The notes: generated by a model from the letters alone, not told the origin. DNA of 64,000 bases from Arthrobacter sp. FW306-2-2C-D06B (GCF_021789175.1 NZ_CP084560.1:1550001-1614000), one strand, 5' to 3'. Counted from the stretch's first letter, positions 28,763-38,197 are shown. Made by a program: numbers and translations.

Positions 28763-30106
28763 ATGACTGTCGTACCCCTCCCATTGGCGCAGACCGTGCC
28801 CGGCGGCGAATTGATCCATGGCGCCGAAGGCGGCTCCGTTGTCCGGCGCTCAGTGCTTCCGGGAGGCGTCCGGGTGCTCACCGAGGCCATGCCCGGGCAG
28901 CGTTCGGCAACCATCGGGTTCTGGGTGGGAGTCGGCTCCCGGGACGAGGCAGACGGCCAGCACGGCTCCACCCACTTCCTGGAGCATCTCCTGTTCAAAG
29001 GCACCAAGAAGCGCACCGCCCTTGAGATCGCGTCCGCTTTCGACGAGGTCGGCGGTGAATCGAATGCGGCTACGGCAAAGGAAAGCACATGCTACTTTGC
29101 CCGGGTACTGGACACAGACCTCCCCATGGCCATCGACGTCATTGCCGACATGATCACCGGCGCCGTCCTGGATCCTGCCGAACTCGAACAGGAACGCGAC
29201 GTGATCCTTGAGGAAATCGCCATGGACAGCGATGACCCCACCGACGTCGCACATGAAAATTTCGTGGCCGCCGTACTCGGCGTGCATCCGCTGGGACGCC
29301 CGATCGGCGGCACCCCTGCCGCTATCAAGGCTGTGTCCCGCGATTCCGTGTGGGCACATTACCAGCGCTACTACCGGCCGGACGAAATCGTCATCACCGC
29401 AGCCGGCGGCCTGGACCACGACGTCGTTTGCCGCCTCGTGGTCGATGCCTTGCGGACGGCCGGGTGGGAGCTGAAGGACACCGCTGCCCCCGTCGAGCGC
29501 CGCCCCACCGAGCGGGCGGATATCAGGGGCACCGCAGGGCTGCATGTGATCAAGCGTCCCGTGGAGCAGGCCAATATCATCATGGGCTGCCCTTCGATCG
29601 TGGCGACAGACGATCGGCGCTTCGTGATGAGCGTCCTGAACGCAGTCCTTGGCGGTGGCATGTCTTCGCGTCTCTTCCAGGAGATCCGCGAAAAGCGGGG
29701 CCTTGTCTATTCGACCTATTCCTTTGCCTCCGCCTACGCGGACGCAGGCTACTTCGGCATGTACGCAGGCTGCACGCCGTCGAAGGTCAAGCAGGTTCTG
29801 GAACTCCTTGGCGCCGAACTGGATAAGCTCGCTGCCGACGGAATCACGGACGAGGAACTACGCAAAGCCGTGGGCCAATTGTGCGGCGGCATCGTGCTGG
29901 CCCTTGAAGACACCGGATCCCGGATGTCCCGCCTTGGCCGCGCCGAACTCGTTTCCGGCGAATTCCAGGACATCGATGAAACGCTGGCCCGGATCAAGGC
30001 CGTCACAGGTGACCAGGTCCAGGAACTCGCCCGGGTGCTCGCCGAAGCCCCCCGCACGGTGACCGTCGTCGGGCCCTTCGAGGAAACAGAGACGTTCGGT
30101 CTCTGA
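28763..30106 (+). CDS. M16-family zinc metallopeptidase (pitrilysin-like)
   Basis: This 447-residue protein is a single-chain member of the M16 processing-peptidase family. The inverted zinc motif HxxEH appears as HFLEHLLFKG near residue 74, and the third zinc ligand Glu lies in the segment ESNAATAKEST. The second half shows the RxxY-like stretch GLVYSTYSFASAYAD. It follows pnp as in many Gram-positive bacteria; its substrates are unknown. The ATG at 28763 was chosen; TTG at 28760 is one codon upstream. Confidence 0.92.
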   Translation: MTVVPLPLAQTVPGGELIHGAEGGSVVRRSVLPGGVRVLTEAMPGQRSATIGFWVGVGSRDEADGQHGSTHFLEHLLFKGTKKRTALEIASAFDEVGGESNAATAKESTCYFARVLDTDLPMAIDVIADMITGAVLDPAELEQERDVILEEIAMDSDDPTDVAHENFVAAVLGVHPLGRPIGGTPAAIKAVSRDSVWAHYQRYYRPDEIVITAAGGLDHDVVCRLVVDALRTAGWELKDTAAPVERRPTERADIRGTAGLHVIKRPVEQANIIMGCPSIVATDDRRFVMSVLNAVLGGGMSSRLFQEIREKRGLVYSTYSFASAYADAGYFGMYAGCTPSKVKQVLELLGAELDKLAADGITDEELRKAVGQLCGGIVLALEDTGSRMSRLGRAELVSGEFQDIDETLARIKAVTGDQVQELARVLAEAPRTVTVVGPFEETETFGL

Positions 30107-30122
30107 ACCCCGCACTCTCACA

Positions 30123-30308
30123 GGGACATGCCCCGCGCTGGAGCCTGTGAGTGGACATAACCCTGATATGTCCACTCCTGGTTTGGAAGAGGGGGCATGT
30201 CCGGGGGTGCACCTTGGACGCTCCCAAGGGACATGCCCCCCGCTGGAGCCAGGGAGTGGACATAACCCTGATATGTCCACTCCTGGTCTGGAAGAGGGGG
30301 CATGTCCG
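30123..30308. repeat. Two 81-bp tandem copies of a nested inverted repeat
   Basis: Copies at 30123-30203 and 30228-30308 differ at only 4 of 81 positions and are separated by 24 bp. Within each copy, outer arms GGACATGCCCC and GGGGCATGTCC enclose an inner stem with arms GAGTGGACATA and TATGTCCACTC around a 7-nt loop. Open frames across it on both strands are repeat artefacts. It fills the gap after the M16 peptidase gene. Confidence 0.88.
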
Positions 30309-30383
30309 GTGGGGGAGGCTGGACGCGCCCGCTCGATCGGGAACATGATGGTGACGTATCCACCGTCTCGCGCAGGAGTCGCC

Positions 30384-30845
30384 ATGAACGAGCCATTTAA
30401 GAGTCATGCACATACTGCGCTGGAGGCATTCCTGGGGCATTGGCGGGGGAGTACCGAGCTCTCGGCGTCGCCGTGGGGACCCGCCCGGACCGCCGACGCG
30501 GAAGTGACATTCTCGCGCGCGGCAGGAGGATACGCCCTGGTCCAGAGCTACCGGCACATTGAACCCGACGGCACGCATTTCGAGGGGCATGGTGTCTTCA
30601 CTGTGGACCCGGATCACGGAGACACCTTGTGGTACTACGTGGACAGCATGGGCAGGCCCCCGGAAGCTCCGGCCCGGGGGCATTGGGAAGACGGCACACT
30701 GAGGCTGGAGCGGCGCAGCCCCCGCGGTACCGCTCGGCACACCTTCAGGGTGGACGGCGGCGTACTGACCCACACGGCGGAGCTGAGGCTCGGGGATGCC
30801 CCGACGTTCAGCCCGTTCATGGTCTCTGTCTGCAGGCGCGTCTAA
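30384..30845 (+). CDS. DUF1579-like small protein
   Basis: This 153-residue protein begins AFLGHWRGSTELSAS and continues through alternating beta-strand-like segments to an SPFMVSVCRRV end, resembling DUF1579-type lipocalin-like proteins of unknown function. No signal peptide or catalytic motif is visible. The ATG at 30384 has AGGAG 5 nt upstream. It stands alone after the tandem repeat and converges with the next small gene. Confidence 0.65.
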   Translation: MNEPFKSHAHTALEAFLGHWRGSTELSASPWGPARTADAEVTFSRAAGGYALVQSYRHIEPDGTHFEGHGVFTVDPDHGDTLWYYVDSMGRPPEAPARGHWEDGTLRLERRSPRGTARHTFRVDGGVLTHTAELRLGDAPTFSPFMVSVCRRV

Positions 30846-30870
30846 GGCCTACGTCCAGCAGTCACATCAC

Positions 30871-31164
30871 TCAGAGGACTCTTGCCTCCATCGACTCGAC
30901 TATCCGCGCATCTGGCATGCCATCGAGCGAGGCAGGCCTTCCTGGTCCACTCCACACCTTTATCCGCAAGGTGTTCAGCATTGATTCAGCTTGCTCCCGT
31001 TCGGCGAAATCAAGCTCAATCAGGACCCGCTGCGAATCGTCCACAAGCCTGGAGACCCGGTATGAGACAACGCCGGAGCCGGCGCGATCTGCCGGATCCG
31101 AGTCGAACGATCGCTTCCATGCGTCGAAGTCGTTCACGGCGTGTTCGATCAGGAGGGTGTACAT
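30871..31164 (-). CDS. Small ferredoxin-like-fold (antibiotic monooxygenase-like) protein
   Basis: The 97-residue sequence starts MYTLLIEHAVNDFDAWKRSFD, followed by a predicted helix, two strands and the segment VLIELDFAEREQAESML. This pattern fits dimeric alpha-beta barrel proteins such as antibiotic biosynthesis monooxygenases or muconolactone isomerases. Active-site residues cannot be assigned, so this is a fold-level guess. It lies downstream of moaD on the same strand, 80 bp away. Confidence 0.55.
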   Translation of the reverse strand: MYTLLIEHAVNDFDAWKRSFDSDPADRAGSGVVSYRVSRLVDDSQRVLIELDFAEREQAESMLNTLRIKVWSGPGRPASLDGMPDARIVESMEARVL

Positions 31165-31244
31165 GGCTTTTCCTTTGCTGTTGCGCGGATAGGCACAGCG
31201 TAGGCTCCTTGGACCCGGGGAACCACCCTTCGGCCTTGTTCGGC

Positions 31245-31511
31245 TCAGCCTCCGGCAAACGGCGGGAGGACGTCGACGACGTCGTCCGCACCGAGCGCGG
31301 CCGATCGGTCGCGAACCGCTACCTCATTACGCAGGAAGCTGCTGCGCGAAATGATCCGGGCCAGGGGAGGTGTTCCAGCCGGTGGTTCCGGACGTTCGAC
31401 GGCGAGCACGGCCGCGATCAGTCCGTCCAGGCCTGTTCCTTCCGGAAGATCGTGGTGTTCCTCTTCGACGCCCGCCGCGGCGCGCGCGGCAGCGAAGTAT
31501 CGTACGAGCAA
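31245..31511 (-). CDS. moaD: Molybdopterin synthase sulfur-carrier subunit (MoaD/ThiS family)
   Basis: MoaD carries a C-terminal thiocarboxylate used by MoaE to make molybdopterin. The 88-residue protein has the ubiquitin-like pattern (VRYFAAARAAAGVEEE at the start, DDVVDVLPPFAGG at the end) and the required terminal Gly-Gly. The likely start is a TTG at 31511 with GGAGG about 10 nt upstream. It is 4 bp after moaA on the same strand; moaE lies 7 kb away in the same cluster. Confidence 0.9.
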   Translation of the reverse strand: MLVRYFAAARAAAGVEEEHHDLPEGTGLDGLIAAVLAVERPEPPAGTPPLARIISRSSFLRNEVAVRDRSAALGADDVVDVLPPFAGG

Positions 31512-31515
31512 AGCC

Positions 31516-32646
31516 TCAGCCTCCGATCGCGCTCATGCTGCGGTCCGGCTGGACGAAGTCGGGTGCCCCGAGGCCTGTGTGGTCCATACCGTGTGCCTTG
31601 GGTTTGATCCACATGGCGTCCTGCCAGCGTTGGGCGAGTTCCTCGTCGTCCGCTCCGGAGCGAAGTAGTCCCAACAGGTCGAATTCCTCGCGGGAAAACA
31701 AGCAGCTCATGATCTTGCCCTCCGCGGTAATCCTTGTGCGCCGGCAATCGGAACAGAACGGTTCGGTGACGGAGGCGATGATGCCGACAGTGCCCAGAAG
31801 CGGACCCGTGGCTTCGGCAGATCCCGGGTCCCGCCGTCGTACTTCGAATCGTTCAGCCGGTGCACCGTCGCGTTCGCGCGAGTCCGGGGCCAGGGCGAAG
31901 TCGCGGGAGAGCAGTTCGCGGATCTCGGCCGCCGTGATCATGTCCCGCCGGGTCCAACCGTGATCGGCGTCCAGCGGCATTTGCTCGATGAAGCGCAATT
32001 CATAGCCGCGGTCCACGGCCCAGGCCAGGAGGTCGGGGGACTCGGCGTCGTTGATTCCACGCATGAGGACGGCATTGATCTTGACCGGACCCAGCCCTGC
32101 ATCCCAGGCGGCATCGACGCCGGCCAAAACCTTGTCCAGGAAGGGTCGCCTGGTGAGCTTCGTGAACGTTTCTTCGTGAAGGGAGTCGAGGGACACGTTG
32201 ATGCGGGTGAGGCCGGCTTCCTTGAGCGCCGCCGCCTTCTTGTCAAGTCCGACGCCGTTCGTGGTCATGGAGATCGGCAGGTCGGGATGCGCCGCGCGGA
32301 GGGCCGAGATGATGTCCATGAGGTCGGCACGCACCAGGGGCTCGCCTCCTGTGAGGCGAAGTTCGCGGACCCCGAGTTGTTCGACGCCGATCCGCACCAG
32401 CCGGACAATCTCGGCGGCGGTCATGACTGCCTGCTTGGACAACCATTCGAGGCCCTCGGCCGGCATGCAGTACGTGCAGCGCAGGTTGCATTTGTCAGTC
32501 AGGGACAAACGCATATCGGTGGCCCGGCGTCCGTAACGGTCGAACAAGCCCGGGGGAGTTCCGGCAGGCCGCGGCGGGGGCGCAGAAACGCTGGCTCCCG
32601 TCCCGTCGCCCGTGGGGGGCAACGGCATGCCTAGCTGAACACTCAT
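31516..32646 (-). CDS. moaA: GTP 3',8-cyclase MoaA
   Basis: MoaA is the radical-SAM enzyme that makes 3',8-cyclo-GTP in the first step of molybdenum-cofactor synthesis. The 376-residue protein has the N-terminal cluster motif CNLRCTYC near residue 54, the SAM-binding TGGEPL segment, and a C-terminal second cluster with CSDC and a later Cys in IMSCLFS. The chain ends in Gly-Gly, which MoaA needs for activity. It is divergent from the two-component system and forms a unit with moaD. Confidence 0.96.
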   Translation of the reverse strand: MSVQLGMPLPPTGDGTGASVSAPPPRPAGTPPGLFDRYGRRATDMRLSLTDKCNLRCTYCMPAEGLEWLSKQAVMTAAEIVRLVRIGVEQLGVRELRLTGGEPLVRADLMDIISALRAAHPDLPISMTTNGVGLDKKAAALKEAGLTRINVSLDSLHEETFTKLTRRPFLDKVLAGVDAAWDAGLGPVKINAVLMRGINDAESPDLLAWAVDRGYELRFIEQMPLDADHGWTRRDMITAAEIRELLSRDFALAPDSRERDGAPAERFEVRRRDPGSAEATGPLLGTVGIIASVTEPFCSDCRRTRITAEGKIMSCLFSREEFDLLGLLRSGADDEELAQRWQDAMWIKPKAHGMDHTGLGAPDFVQPDRSMSAIGG

Positions 32647-32818
32647 GGGTTCAGGCTACGCCAGGGAGGGCCCGCGCGTGATATCGCCCACCGGTCACGT
32701 TCGTCGTCCGCTCCCGTGGAAGGCAATGCAAGGCGTGACTTCTTACGGAATGCATACGGTTGGCCCGGGGTCGCCCGGAACACATACCGCGGGCACCATG
32801 CGAATCTATGCTGAAGGT

Positions 32819-33556
32819 GTGAACACGCAGTCCGCCCCGCACGCTGCAGACGTCGGCAATCGCCGCATTCTGCTGGTCGAAGACGAACAGACCATTGCCG
32901 ACGTCGTCCGGGACTACCTGGTGCAGGCGGGCTTCCAGGTCGATCTCGCGGGCGACGGCTTTACGGCGCTGAGCCTCGCGGACGCCAGGCGGCCCGACCT
33001 TGTCATCCTGGACCGGATGCTGCCAGGACTCGACGGCGTGGAAGTGTGCCGCAGGCTACGCCTGGCCATGCGCGTCCCCATCATCATGGTCACCGCCCTC
33101 GGCACGGAAGACGACCGGATCCTGGGCCTGGAAACCGGAGCGGACGATTACGTCACCAAACCCTTCTCACCCCGCGAGCTGGTCCTCCGGGTGAAGTCCG
33201 TGTTGCGCCGGAGCATCCGGGAATTCAGCCCGGAACCTCCCGTCGAGCTCGCCGGCTTCGAATTGGATCCGGCTTCGCGCACAGTCCTCCAGGACGGCAA
33301 GCCCCTGACGCTAACGGTGCGCGAGTTCGATCTGCTGGCCTTCCTGCTCCGTCGGCCCAACCAAGTGTTCAGTCGCGAGGATCTCATCAAGGCGGTGTGG
33401 GGCTGGGACTTCGGGGATTTGTCCACCGTGACAGTCCACGTCCGGCGCTTGCGCGAAAAGATCGAGGACAACCCCACCACCCCGGTGCTGCTTAAAACCG
33501 TCTGGGGAGTCGGCTACCGCTTTGACGCGAAGGAAGGTGGACATGCAGCCGGCTGA
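32819..33556 (+). CDS. OmpR/PhoB-family response regulator
   Basis: This 245-residue regulator has an N-terminal receiver domain (VEDEQTIADVVRDYL; phospho-acceptor Asp in LVILDRMLPGLDG; Lys in VTKPFSPREL) and a C-terminal winged helix (REFDLLAFLLRRPNQVFSREDL). The GTG at 32819 was chosen because TATGCT at 32807-32812 ends exactly 6 nt before it, giving a leaderless mRNA; an ATG at 32798 is an alternative. It overlaps the sensor kinase gene by 14 bp. Its target is unknown, though the downstream oxidoreductase operon is an obvious candidate. Confidence 0.92.
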   Translation: MNTQSAPHAADVGNRRILLVEDEQTIADVVRDYLVQAGFQVDLAGDGFTALSLADARRPDLVILDRMLPGLDGVEVCRRLRLAMRVPIIMVTALGTEDDRILGLETGADDYVTKPFSPRELVLRVKSVLRRSIREFSPEPPVELAGFELDPASRTVLQDGKPLTLTVREFDLLAFLLRRPNQVFSREDLIKAVWGWDFGDLSTVTVHVRRLREKIEDNPTTPVLLKTVWGVGYRFDAKEGGHAAG

Positions 33557-34811
33557 AATGTTCACGATCCTGGGCTGGATGCTGCTGTGGGCTGTCCTCA
33601 TCGGCGCCTTGACACTTGCCTTGCTGCGTTTCCTGCGCGGCGCGTCGATCCTGGTGCAGATCTGCCTCGTGGTGGTGGCCACTGTTGCCGTTCTCGTGGC
33701 AGGGATGGTGAGCGCCTTCAATGCGATGTTCATTTCCGCTGTGGACCTCGAAGTCATGTGGTACATCCTTGGGGTGGCCTCGGCCGTGGCAATAGCGATT
33801 TCCCTCGTCCTCGGGGCCGGGGTGTCCCGCAACGCCATCCGGCTCGTGGCAGCAACGCGGCGCCTCGGCAGCGGAGAAGCCCTCGATGGCTCCTTCCTGC
33901 CGCAACCAGGATCGCGGCGGGCCGGACCGGCGATGAACTCCGAGCTTGCCCAGCTCGCCCAGGAACTCGAAGCGAGCAGCATCAAACTCGAGGAATCCCG
34001 GCGGCGGGAGGCCGCAGTCGAAACCGCCCGCCGCGAACTGGTTTCCTGGATCTCGCACGACCTCCGGACCCCCTTGGCGAGCATGCGGGCCATGGCCGAA
34101 GCGCTGGAAGACGGCATGGCCCCCGACGTCCCAACGTACTACCGCAAGATCATCGCCCAGACGGACCAGATGGCCGTCATGGTCAACGACCTTCTGGAAT
34201 TGTCCAAAATCCAGGCCGGAACGCTCCGGCTGAGCGCAGAATCCCTGGATCTCTACGACCTCGTGAGCGACGCGATTGCCGATCTCGCCCCGCTCGCCGC
34301 CCAGCGCGGCATCCGGCTCGACGGCGGCGGCGACCGCGAGTGCATGGCCGTCGCGGACGGCCCCAGCCTGGGAAGGGCCGTCCGGAACGTGCTGCTCAAC
34401 GCGATCATCTACAGCCGGCCCGACGGCGGGGTCGTGGTGCGCGTCGGACGCGACGGAAGCGACGCCGTCGTCGACGTCGTGGACAGCTGCGGCGGCATCG
34501 ACGACGAGGACCTCGCCCACGTTTTCGAGACCGGTTGGCAAAAGGACCGTTCCCGGGGAACGGGAATGCCCGTCGAAGGGGGTCCACCGCGGTATAGCGG
34601 GGCAGGCGTAGGGCTCAGCATGGTGGCCGGCATCGTGAAGGCGCATGGCGGCATGGTCATGGTGGCGAACACGGGCGAGGGCTGCCGTTTCACACTCCGC
34701 CTTCCATCGGGTGCGCAGGCAACCCCGTCCCGTACCGAGGTATTTCCGACACAGACAGTTCCCGCGGACACCATTCCGGCAGAGAGCCCCAAACAGGCAG
34801 GCACAGCATGA
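33543..34811 (+). CDS. Membrane sensor histidine kinase
   Basis: The 422-residue kinase has two N-terminal membrane helices (about residues 7-30 and 65-95), only a short loop between them, a HAMP-like linker, the phospho-acceptor box SWISHDLRTPLASMR and an ATPase domain with N box (RNVLLNAIIYS), G1 box (DSCGGIDDEDL) and G2 box (SGAGVGLSMV). The very small outer loop suggests it senses something in or at the membrane. The ATG at 33543 has GGAAGGTGG upstream. Its stop overlaps the oxidoreductase start by 4 bp. Confidence 0.92.
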   Translation: MQPAEMFTILGWMLLWAVLIGALTLALLRFLRGASILVQICLVVVATVAVLVAGMVSAFNAMFISAVDLEVMWYILGVASAVAIAISLVLGAGVSRNAIRLVAATRRLGSGEALDGSFLPQPGSRRAGPAMNSELAQLAQELEASSIKLEESRRREAAVETARRELVSWISHDLRTPLASMRAMAEALEDGMAPDVPTYYRKIIAQTDQMAVMVNDLLELSKIQAGTLRLSAESLDLYDLVSDAIADLAPLAAQRGIRLDGGGDRECMAVADGPSLGRAVRNVLLNAIIYSRPDGGVVVRVGRDGSDAVVDVVDSCGGIDDEDLAHVFETGWQKDRSRGTGMPVEGGPPRYSGAGVGLSMVAGIVKAHGGMVMVANTGEGCRFTLRLPSGAQATPSRTEVFPTQTVPADTIPAESPKQAGTA

Positions 34812-36367
34812 GCAGGACCACTTCGAAGAAAGCCAGTACCAGGACGGCAGCCCGATGGGCGGCGGTGTGCGGCGTGGTGGCCATCGGACTCGGGGTGTCG
34901 GCCGGCGAGTTGCTGGCCGGGTTCCTGAGCCCGTCCGTCTCGCCGGTCACCGCGCTGGGCGGCGCGGTCATCGACGCCGTTCCGGGTTGGGCCAAGGAAC
35001 TGGCCGTCAACCTTTTCGGCACAGCCGACAAACTTGCCTTGATCGTCAGTATCGCCCTCGTGACCCTCGTCCTCGCCGCGGTCGCCGGCCTCCTGGAGTA
35101 TCGGCGAAAGGGAGCGGGGCTGGCGCTTGCCTTGCTCGCTGGAGCGGCGGGGCTGGCTGCCGTGCTCACCCGTGCCCAAGCCGCGCCCACTGCGGCAATC
35201 GCCCCCGTCGTGGCCACCATCGTCACCATGCTTTTCATCCGGCTCCTGATCCAGCGGCTCGAAACCTGGCGACCCGTGCCCGATGCAGCCGACTTGCCCT
35301 TGGCCCGCCGAAGCTTCATGCAGTTGCTGGCTGGAAGCGCGATCGCAGCGGCGGCGGCAGGCATCGTCACCACCCTGGTGCGGAGGGCGGGAACGGTGGC
35401 ATCCGATTTCCGCCGCGGGGTGGCGCTGCCTGCTCCGGTGACTCCTCCGCAGAAGGTTCCCGACGGCGCTGCACTCACCTTGGCGGGCCTGCAGCCGCTC
35501 GTCACGCCGAACCCCGACTTCTACCGGATCGACACTGCGCTGACACCGCCGGCCGTGAATCCGCCGGACTGGACCCTCAAGGTGACTGGCCTGGTGGAAC
35601 GCGAAATCCAGTTGGACTTCGCCACGCTGCTCACCAAACCGATGATCGAGCGCTACGTGACCATCGCCTGCGTATCCAACGAAGTCGGCGGAGACCTGAT
35701 CGGCAACGCCCTCTGGCTGGGCTGGCCGGTCCGCGAACTCCTCGCCATGGCCGGGCCCAAGCCCGGGGCGGACATGGTGCTGTCCCGCAGCACGGATGGC
35801 TGGACGGCCGGAACCCCCCTCGAAGCGCTCACCGACAACCGCGACGCGATCCTCGCCGTCGGAATGAACGGCGAACCGTTGCCGCTGGAGCACGGATTCC
35901 CTGTCCGGATGGTCGTCCCGGGCCTCTATGGATATGTTTCGGCCACCAAATGGCTGACAGAACTGAAGGTCACCCGTTTCGCTGATGACCAGGGCTACTG
36001 GGTTCCGCGCGGTTGGAGCGACCACGGCCCCATCAAGACGCAGTCCCGCATCGATGTGCCCCGGGACGGCCGCTCGGTCAAGGCCGGAACGGTCCAGTTC
36101 GGCGGTGTCGCCTGGGCTCAACACCGCGGCGTTTCCCGGGTGGAGTTGCGCGTCGACCGCGGCAAATGGCAGGAAGCCAAGCTCGCCCCGGGGATATCGT
36201 CGGACACGTGGTACCAATGGCAGCTGGGCCTTGAGTTGGGCTCCGGGAACCATGAAATCCAGGTCCGTGCCACCGACGCCACGGGCACCCCGCAGCCCGA
36301 AGCCCAAACCCCGGTAGCACCGGACGGCGCCACGGGGTTCCACACCATCCACGTCTCCGCCAACTGA
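34808..36367 (+). CDS. Membrane-bound sulfite oxidase-family molybdopterin oxidoreductase
   Basis: This 519-residue protein has about four membrane helices in residues 13-150, then a twin-arginine segment ARRSFMQLL followed by a fifth helix, then an outer sulfite oxidase-family domain (about 210-420) with the molybdenum-ligand Cys288 in TIACVSNEVGGDL, and a C-terminal Mo-co dimerisation-like domain. It resembles the actinobacterial membrane molybdoproteins whose last helix is exported by Tat. The electron acceptor and substrate are unknown. It overlaps the sensor kinase gene by 4 bp and precedes moeA by 46 bp. Confidence 0.88.
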   Translation: MSRTTSKKASTRTAARWAAVCGVVAIGLGVSAGELLAGFLSPSVSPVTALGGAVIDAVPGWAKELAVNLFGTADKLALIVSIALVTLVLAAVAGLLEYRRKGAGLALALLAGAAGLAAVLTRAQAAPTAAIAPVVATIVTMLFIRLLIQRLETWRPVPDAADLPLARRSFMQLLAGSAIAAAAAGIVTTLVRRAGTVASDFRRGVALPAPVTPPQKVPDGAALTLAGLQPLVTPNPDFYRIDTALTPPAVNPPDWTLKVTGLVEREIQLDFATLLTKPMIERYVTIACVSNEVGGDLIGNALWLGWPVRELLAMAGPKPGADMVLSRSTDGWTAGTPLEALTDNRDAILAVGMNGEPLPLEHGFPVRMVVPGLYGYVSATKWLTELKVTRFADDQGYWVPRGWSDHGPIKTQSRIDVPRDGRSVKAGTVQFGGVAWAQHRGVSRVELRVDRGKWQEAKLAPGISSDTWYQWQLGLELGSGNHEIQVRATDATGTPQPEAQTPVAPDGATGFHTIHVSAN

Positions 36368-36413
36368 CATTAGGCTGTGAAGGTCTGAGCGAAACAACCC
36401 GGGAGGAACCCTC

Positions 36414-37634
36414 GTGGCACGATCCGTCGCAGCCCACCGTCAAGCCGTCCAGGAGCTGCTTTCCGGCCTTGCACACAAAGAGGGCACCGAAAAGCTGCCG
36501 TTGATGGGGGCACTCGGCCGGGTACTTGCCGCCGACGTCTTGGCCCCGCTCAGCCTGCCGCCCTTCGCCAACTCCCAGATGGACGGTTTTGCCGTCCGCT
36601 CAGCGGACCTCGTCCCCCATGCGGCGAGCGACGCCGGTGCGGAGCTGACGGTCGTGGACCCCGTCCCGGCCGGCGCGGCACCGGTGCGGCTCATGCCCGG
36701 CACAGCAGCCCCGATCATGACCGGCGCCATGATGCCCGAGGGTGCCGACGCCGTCGTGCCTATCGAACAGGCAGTGCCTGATGTCTTTCCGGCCCCCGGT
36801 GTCCCAGCAACCGTCCGCCTTCCCACCACCGAGCCGGGCACGTTCGTCCGCGACGCCGGGAGCGACATCGCCGCGGGAACCGTTGCCTTGCGCGCGGGAA
36901 CGACGCTCGGTCCCGGGCAGTTGGGGCTGCTCGCCGCCCTGGGGATGATCGCCGTCGAGGTCCGCACTCCGGTGCGCGTGCTCCTGGTCACCACCGGCGA
37001 TGAAGTCGTGGAACCCGGTACATCCCTGCCGGAAGGCAAGATCTACGATTCCAACGGAACCCTGCTCGAAGCCGCCATGTTGCAGTCCGGACTCCACGTC
37101 ACGCGGACGGGAATCAGCGGCGACAATCCTACCGAGCTGGTGGCGCTCCTCCGCAGCCTGGGCGGCACCGTCGATCTCATCGTCAGCACCGGGGGCGTCA
37201 GCAAGGGCGCCTACGAAGTGGTCCGGCAGGCAATGATGGACCAGCCGGTCGAATTCGTGTCGGTGGCCATGCAACCCGGCGGCCCCCAAGGGATCGGAAC
37301 GTTCGACGGCCTGCCGTTCCTGGGATTCCCGGGCAATCCCGTGAGCTGTCTCGTTTCCTTCGAAATGTTCCTTCGCCCGGCGCTCGCCGCCGTTGTGGGC
37401 AGCCCTGCCTTGCGGCCGAGCCTGCGGGCGCGCCTTGCGGAGTCGTTGACCTCGCCCGCCGGTAAGCACCAGGTCCGCCGGGGCACTCTGCTTCCGGGCG
37501 GAACGGTCAGGCTTGAAGGGGGTCCCGGATCCCATCTCATTCATGCGCTCGCCAACTCGAACGCGCTGGTCCAGGTGCCTGCAGCCGTCACGGAACTCGG
37601 CGCCGGGGCGGAAGTGGAAGTATGGATGTTGTGA
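36414..37634 (+). CDS. moeA: Molybdopterin molybdenumtransferase MoeA
   Basis: MoeA inserts molybdenum into adenylylated molybdopterin. The 406-residue protein shows the typical N-terminal substrate region ([16 protein letters not shown]), the central MogA-like fold with [10 protein letters not shown] and [11 protein letters not shown], and the [16 protein letters not shown] motif, followed by a C-terminal barrel domain. The GTG start has GGGAGG 7 nt upstream, and TAGGCT near 36371 is a possible -10. It overlaps moaC, so translation is probably coupled. Confidence 0.95.
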   Translation: MARSVAAHRQAVQELLSGLAHKEGTEKLPLMGALGRVLAADVLAPLSLPPFANSQMDGFAVRSADLVPHAASDAGAELTVVDPVPAGAAPVRLMPGTAAPIMTGAMMPEGADAVVPIEQAVPDVFPAPGVPATVRLPTTEPGTFVRDAGSDIAAGTVALRAGTTLGPGQLGLLAALGMIAVEVRTPVRVLLVTTGDEVVEPGTSLPEGKIYDSNGTLLEAAMLQSGLHVTRTGISGDNPTELVALLRSLGGTVDLIVSTGGVSKGAYEVVRQAMMDQPVEFVSVAMQPGGPQGIGTFDGLPFLGFPGNPVSCLVSFEMFLRPALAAVVGSPALRPSLRARLAESLTSPAGKHQVRRGTLLPGGTVRLEGGPGSHLIHALANSNALVQVPAAVTELGAGAEVEVWML

Positions 37635-38197
37635 ATGACACTCCAGATCCCGCGACCATCGGCGGCGCCCTTACGCAATTGCGCCAGGACGGCGGCGCCC
37701 TTACGCATTTGCGCCAAGATGGCACAGCCCAAATGGTCGATGTCTCCGAAAAGGCCGTGACCACGCGGGAGGCCACCGCCACCGCCACCGTCCACAGCAC
37801 GTCCGAGGTGCTCACCCTGCTCGGCGCCGGTGACCTCCCGAAAGGCGACGCCCTTGCGGTGGCGCGGGTTGCCGGCATCATGGCAGCCAAGAAGACGCCC
37901 GAACTCATCCCGCTGTGCCACCCGCTGCCTATTTCCAAGGTCACTGTGGACTTCGAACTCGGCCCGGACACGGTGGTTGTCCTGGCAACGGTGAAGACCA
38001 GGGGCGTCACGGGAGTGGAGATGGAAGCTTTGACTGCGGCCTCGGTGGCTGCCTTGAGCGTCTACGACATGATCAAGGCAGTGGATAAGCACGCCGTCAT
38101 CAGCGGCATCCAGGTGTTGGCCAAGAGCGGCGGAAAGAGCGGCGACTGGGCCCTTCCAGCCTCGACCGGTGCATCCGGCGAAGGAGAAAGGGCATGA
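37622..38197 (+). CDS. moaC: Cyclic pyranopterin monophosphate synthase MoaC
   Basis: MoaC converts 3',8-cyclo-GTP to cyclic pyranopterin monophosphate. The conserved core runs from [18 protein letters not shown] through [16 protein letters not shown] and [18 protein letters not shown] to DKHAVISG. Just before the core the decapeptide [10 protein letters not shown] is duplicated in frame by a 30-bp direct repeat. The start may be ATG 37622 or GTG 37631; the latter gives a GTGA overlap with moeA. The 3' end overlaps mog by 4 bp. Confidence 0.94.
   Translation: MDVVNDTPDPATIGGALTQLRQDGGALTHLRQDGTAQMVDVSEKAVTTREATATATVHSTSEVLTLLGAGDLPKGDALAVARVAGIMAAKKTPELIPLCHPLPISKVTVDFELGPDTVVVLATVKTRGVTGVEMEALTAASVAALSVYDMIKAVDKHAVISGIQVLAKSGGKSGDWALPASTGASGEGERA
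37661..37720 (+). repeat. Tandem 30-bp direct repeat in the moaC N-terminus
   Basis: Copies 37661-37690 and 37691-37720 match at 27 of 30 positions. They are in frame and encode [10 protein letters not shown] and [10 protein letters not shown]. The second copy is the one that aligns with the usual MoaC N-terminus, so the first looks like a recent local duplication. Confidence 0.9.

Noticed and set aside
30118..30396. Repeated peptides in frames across 30118-30396
   Set aside because: They come from the two 81-bp DNA repeats on both strands and lack start signals; the repeat explains them.
32492..32518. TTGTCAGTC resembling a PafBC promoter inside moaA
   Set aside because: No TANNNT at the required 8-nt spacing, and it lies within coding sequence.
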